Shown: positions 59,840-64,000 of the stretch, one piece after another | How positions within the stretch are numbered: the stretch's first letter is position 1 | How the letters are laid out: each line of letters begins with the position of its first letter | The notes under the pieces: model-generated | Seen by the model: only the letters and a program-made list of their open reading frames with translations | Databases searched by the model: none | Told to the model about the DNA's origin: nothing | Origin: Sinotaia quadrata | Taxonomy: Eukaryota; Mollusca; Gastropoda; Architaenioglossa; Viviparidae | Direction: 5' to 3' | NCBI GenBank assembly: GCA_028829895.1 | Contig: CM054178.1 | Span: forward strand, 69,761,835-69,825,834 | DNA length: 64,000 nt | Translations under genes and position numbers: made by a program

Positions 59840-60459
59840 ATTAACTTGTGACATTGTTATGAAAGTGCGAAAGACTATTGGGCATTGCTCTTGACAAGGT
59901 TATGTAAAAACTATTATCACTTATCTCTTTATAACTCCATTTCTGTTCTATGATAAGATCCTGTGATTTATATTGACAATATTCTGATTGCTGAATTAAT
60001 ATGTCAGGATATAAGACTATTTAAGCATTGAAATTATTTGAAGTTGGTTTCGTGGAAATATTGACGTCAAATAATCTTTTCATTGTACTTGTTATATGTA
60101 TATTTGATTGTTGATTTAATAAATTTATTGACCTTCTTACACATATTGATAACCATATGTTGGAGAGATACTGGTAGATGGGGATTTGCTAAATATAGAT
60201 TAAAGGCAGATTTATCTTCTCCTTTCGTAAGAAGTTTTCTACCTACTGAAATATTGTGTGACAGTGAATGTTTGTCTTTAATGTTTTGAAGTGAGAAAAT
60301 GTTTACAGAGCCCTCATATCCGCCAAGTGAGAGAAATGAGTGGTATCTTCTGGAGGATTATTAATAACACAAATTGAGACTCTCATCACTTGTAATTCGT
60401 TTTGGATGATTATTAATAATAATAATAATCATAACCAATAACTAGGGTGATATGTCGCA
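59840..60459 (+). mobile_element. LTR-like repeat, copy E (5'-truncated)
   Basis: From about GTTATGAAAGTGCGAAAGAC through AGGTTATGTAAAAACTATTA, AATAAATTTATTGACCTTCT, CTCCTTTCGTAAGAAGTTTT and CATCACTTGTAATTCGTTTT to an end near GATATGTCGCA. It corresponds to the 3' third of copies A and B; the terminal CTGTCACA is mutated. Confidence 0.68.
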
Positions 60460-62795
60460 AATATGAATTTTTAAACTTATATAAAGTTCATCAACAAGCT
60501 ATCATTAAAACTATTTGTATCAGTACAATTACTATTACAGTTCACAAAAAAAATAACCTCGAGATGTACATTAAATTAACAATGACCTGAATGTGAATGT
60601 GCACAACTAATTAACTACCTATATTCCTTTCTATAGGTCACGTCTGCCTGTTTCTGTTTAGTTTTCTATCATATCTGTCTGTCTTCCTGTCTGTCCATAT
60701 ATCTTTCTAGGTACATCAATCTTCTATCTGTAAGTCTGTCTACTTTTATTAATCTCATTGTTTATCTAGTTAGGTTTCTGTCATCTCCATTAGGCAGCAA
60801 TTACTAATTCATTCATCTTTTTATTGTTCATTCACCTGTCGGAACATATTTTACAAAGTGAGACATATTCTGCGGTAGAATAAATTCTTAAAAGTTCTGT
60901 CATAATCATTGCATTAAAATATTATGATACAAAAAGAAAACCCAGTCAAATTGGACAGTTTAGTAATACATTGCTAATCACTCCCTTTTGCTTTATTTAT
61001 TAATCTTTTGACATAAATAATGAGGCTTTTACATATATTAACAAGAGGAAACTAACATCATCAAGACACAAACCTAAAATATATGAATGTATGAATATAT
61101 ATAAATATTTCTTTCTAATTCATCATTTATAAAACTAATACTAAGTCTTGTGTGTGTAGATGCATCAGTACTCTTATTTCACTCACACAGACATGAAACT
61201 ATGTACATCCACAAGAAACAAACACACAGTTCACATAATACTGTACTTCAAAATACTTTCTGGCATTTTGATTTTTAACTCTAAGATTTTAAAGAAATAT
61301 ATTTACCATTGGCTGCTGGTATATAGAGGTGCAAATATATTGTACTAATAACTTATTTGGATGTAATGGGGAAATTTAAAGTAATTTTAGAACAATTTTA
61401 GTGTATAAAGTAATACAATAAAATGACTTACTGTAATTATACAGAAGTTTGGTCATTTATCTGACAGAATTCTACAGATGTGTGACCACTCAGGCAAAAT
61501 AATGGAAATATAAAAAGGAACAGGTTTAGTCATTTAGGGAAAAGTTGGAATTGTAGAAATGAATAGAAATGTCATTTAGAAACAAGTGGATCTATGCAGA
61601 AGAACATCTTTTAATAACGTCATTAAATAATGTCATTGAGACAATATTGTAACTGTTACCTATGAAGAGGTAACAATGGAACTATACACATAATAGATAA
61701 TGGTCATTTAAACAAAACAAACTGGAATGACACACAGGAACAGGCAATGTACCTGAAGCAAGAATGCATCACAGTCGTGAACATTGCAGGATTACAGTGA
61801 TCATGCACTTTAGAAACATTTTCAACAATTTCAAAACAAAGAGGGGACGTGGCAATAATATATTTTAAGATGCTTTTCTATTACACTGATACCTTTGGCA
61901 CTGACAAAGTATACTTTCACAAGTATTCTCAACACTATTCATAAAAAGGATCTTAAACATAAAACTGTAACCAATAAATTGACTCTTTTTGGAATGTATG
62001 TCAGTATTCTTCAACAAAAGAGTCATCTTAAAATAAATGGTGCTTATTATGAAAGCTGGCTGAGCCTTTGAACTCCAAACACTTGGCATAGGTCCAATGA
62101 AAACAGAATAGAGTTATAAATAGAATGCATGTTTCTCAAATTTGTTATTAAATTAATTTTCAGCTGTCCTTCTATAACCACTCACTTTTAAGCAATGTTT
62201 CTCAACAGTCTAAAAATATTCAAAACTTTTGAAATTACCAGTCATAGAAGATGAAATGAAAATGCAAAATTACAATTTGGAATACACTTTAATGTAAAAT
62301 TTAAAAAATAATATTAACAAAATATCTATAACAATCATCAGTTTCATTCCGACTGATAAATCTTCGTCAGGAAAAATTAACAGAAGTAAACATATATTAC
62401 AAAAGATAACATTGAAGATATTTAGATTTAATTGTTAGAACAGTCACTAATTGCTAGAAATCTACATAGTGATGGCAATGCTTTTGTTTCAGTTTAATTG
62501 AAATGAATAAGCAATATCGGATATGAAAAATCATGAGTAGATATCAAGCCTTTTATGGTTGTATGAAATGTGACAAAACTAAAAGAAAAAATGTGCACGT
62601 ATAAATGACGAACCACTGAAATATGTCAAATGATGAACTTGTAACCCATTGCAGAGAATCATGTGAAGGAAAAAAAGATAAATCTTTGCAATGTTATGTT
62701 ACAGTTATAAAGAATAATCACTATAATATGTTATATGATGAAGGTTTAGAAGATAAATCAATGTGTGTCGAAAAATGAAGAAATAAAGGGTAAAC
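60460..62795. other. Non-coding, nothing recognised
   Basis: AT-rich. A loose TCTGTCT-rich stretch at 60640-60760. No coding exon with a recognisable domain. Confidence 0.4.
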
Positions 62796-62799
62796 CACT

Positions 62800-63490
62800 G
62801 CTATGTGTCATATGAAATGTGATAGATACACCTTGCAGTGTGTCATACAATGAAGGTATAAAAGATTGCTATGTGTCACATGATGATGGTATAAGAGATT
62901 GCTGCATGTCACACAATGAAGATATAAAAGATTACTGTGTCACACAATGAAGATATAAAAGATTACTGTGTGTCACATGATTTAAGTATAAAAGACTACT
63001 ATGTGTCACACATTAATGAATTAAAGATTGCTGTGTGTCACACAATGAAGATAGAAGATTATTGTGTGTCACATGATGATGGTATAAAAGATTGTTATGT
63101 GTCACATGATGTTGGTATAAAAGATTGCTATGTGTCACATGATGTTGGTATAAAAGATTGCTATGTGTCACACATTGATGAATTAAAGATTGCTGTGTGT
63201 CATAATGAAGGTATAAAAGATTGCTATGTGTCACATGATGTTGGTATAAAAGATTGTTATGTGTCACACATTGATAAATTAAAGATTGCTGTGTGTCACA
63301 CATTGATGAATTAAAGATTGCTGTGTGTCATAATGAAGATATAAAAGATTGCTGTGTTACATGATGAGGGTATGAAAGATTGCTATGTGTCACATGATGA
63401 AGGTATGAAAGATTGCTATAATATGATGGTATAAAAGATCACTATGCCTCACACAATGAAGATACCAAAGTTTGCTATGTATCACATGAT
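62800..63490. repeat. Minisatellite, about 36-39-bp unit, roughly 18 copies
   Basis: Variants of ATGATGGTATAAAAGATTGC TATGTGTCACAC. Units of 36 and 39 bp keep open frames on both strands, which are artefacts. Looser copies extend toward 64000. Confidence 0.93.
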
Positions 63491-64000
63491 GACAGTTAAG
63501 ATATAAAATATTGCTGTGTCACCACATGAAGGAATAAATTTGATATGTTACATATCAAAGGTACCAAGAAAAACCAAATCTAGTGTTAGATGTCATATGA
63601 TTAAAAAATTAACATTTGTCACATATAAACGGTAAACCATTCTGATATGTCACAGGAAGAATGAACTTCTGCAATGTATTACATGATGAAGGTATAAAGG
63701 ATAACCATTGCAATACGTATCATGGAAAAGGCAAAAAAAAAAATCTATTGAAATCAAGTCCTGATGAAGCGTATAAAAAATTCTTGTACTTTGTTATGCA
63801 ACAAATGTATAACAATAAAAGATAAACCATTGAAATGTGTCACAAATGAAGGTATAAAGACTAAATGAGTGATGAAGGTATAAAGGGTAACTCAATCATT
63901 GTGATGTCATAAAAGATAGGCCACTCATGTATGGCACACAATGAAGTTATAAAGGAGGAAATAATCACTACATATGTTCAGTTATGAAGACAAGAGTAAT
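63491..64000. repeat. Degenerate continuation of the preceding array
   Basis: Scattered ATGAAGGTATAAAG and ATGTGTCACA pieces at irregular spacing to the window end. Confidence 0.6.

Noticed and set aside
62937..63314. Open frames of 125 and 96 codons on opposite strands
   Set aside because: Direct translation of a 36-39-bp minisatellite.

Overview
The window is AT-rich metazoan nuclear DNA with small coding exons, GT-AG introns of 0.2-4 kb, mobile-element remnants and a very high density of minisatellites. Protein similarity, intron structure and repeat load suggest a lophotrochozoan, most likely a mollusc; this is inference, as no diagnostic marker is present. Nothing bacterial or viral was recognised.

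Two protein-coding genes could be rebuilt exon by exon. On the minus strand (33059 down to 13291), 14 exons join in frame into a complete 468-residue mitochondrial iron-dependent hydroxyacid-oxoacid transhydrogenase (ADHFE1). On the plus strand (37367 to 42127), four coding exons join into a 176-residue cysteine-rich protein of the pinocchio type. The genes are divergent (head to head), with a shared 5' region at about 33.06-33.77 kb. A third, weaker candidate is a minus-strand exon near 52.7-52.95 kb. Possible promoter patches lie at about 0.5 kb (E2F-like site) and 3.7-4.1 kb (cluster of cAMP-response-element palindromes), but no gene could be assigned to either.

Layout: 0-13 kb is non-coding, with two LTR-like repeat copies in inverted orientation (1.4-3.0 kb) and many tandem arrays. 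13-33 kb is ADHFE1, whose introns carry two full-length LTR-like elements (15520-17053 plus, 19313-20923 minus) and numerous minisatellites. 33-42 kb is the shared 5' region and the pinocchio-like gene. 42-64 kb is mostly tandem arrays, with a 511-bp inverted-repeat element (48634-49144), a 332-bp Tigger/pogo-type element (54127-54458) and a fifth LTR-like fragment (about 59.84-60.46 kb).

The most unusual signal is that several minisatellites grow directly out of exon edges. The repeat unit contains a splice donor (pinocchio-like exon 3), a splice acceptor (pinocchio-like exon 4; ADHFE1 exon 7), or the stop codon (pinocchio-like exon 4; ADHFE1 exon 14). These produce rows of decoy splice sites beside real ones. 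A second notable feature is the inverted pair of LTR-like elements bracketing ADHFE1 exons 11-13, an arrangement that could favour back-splicing.
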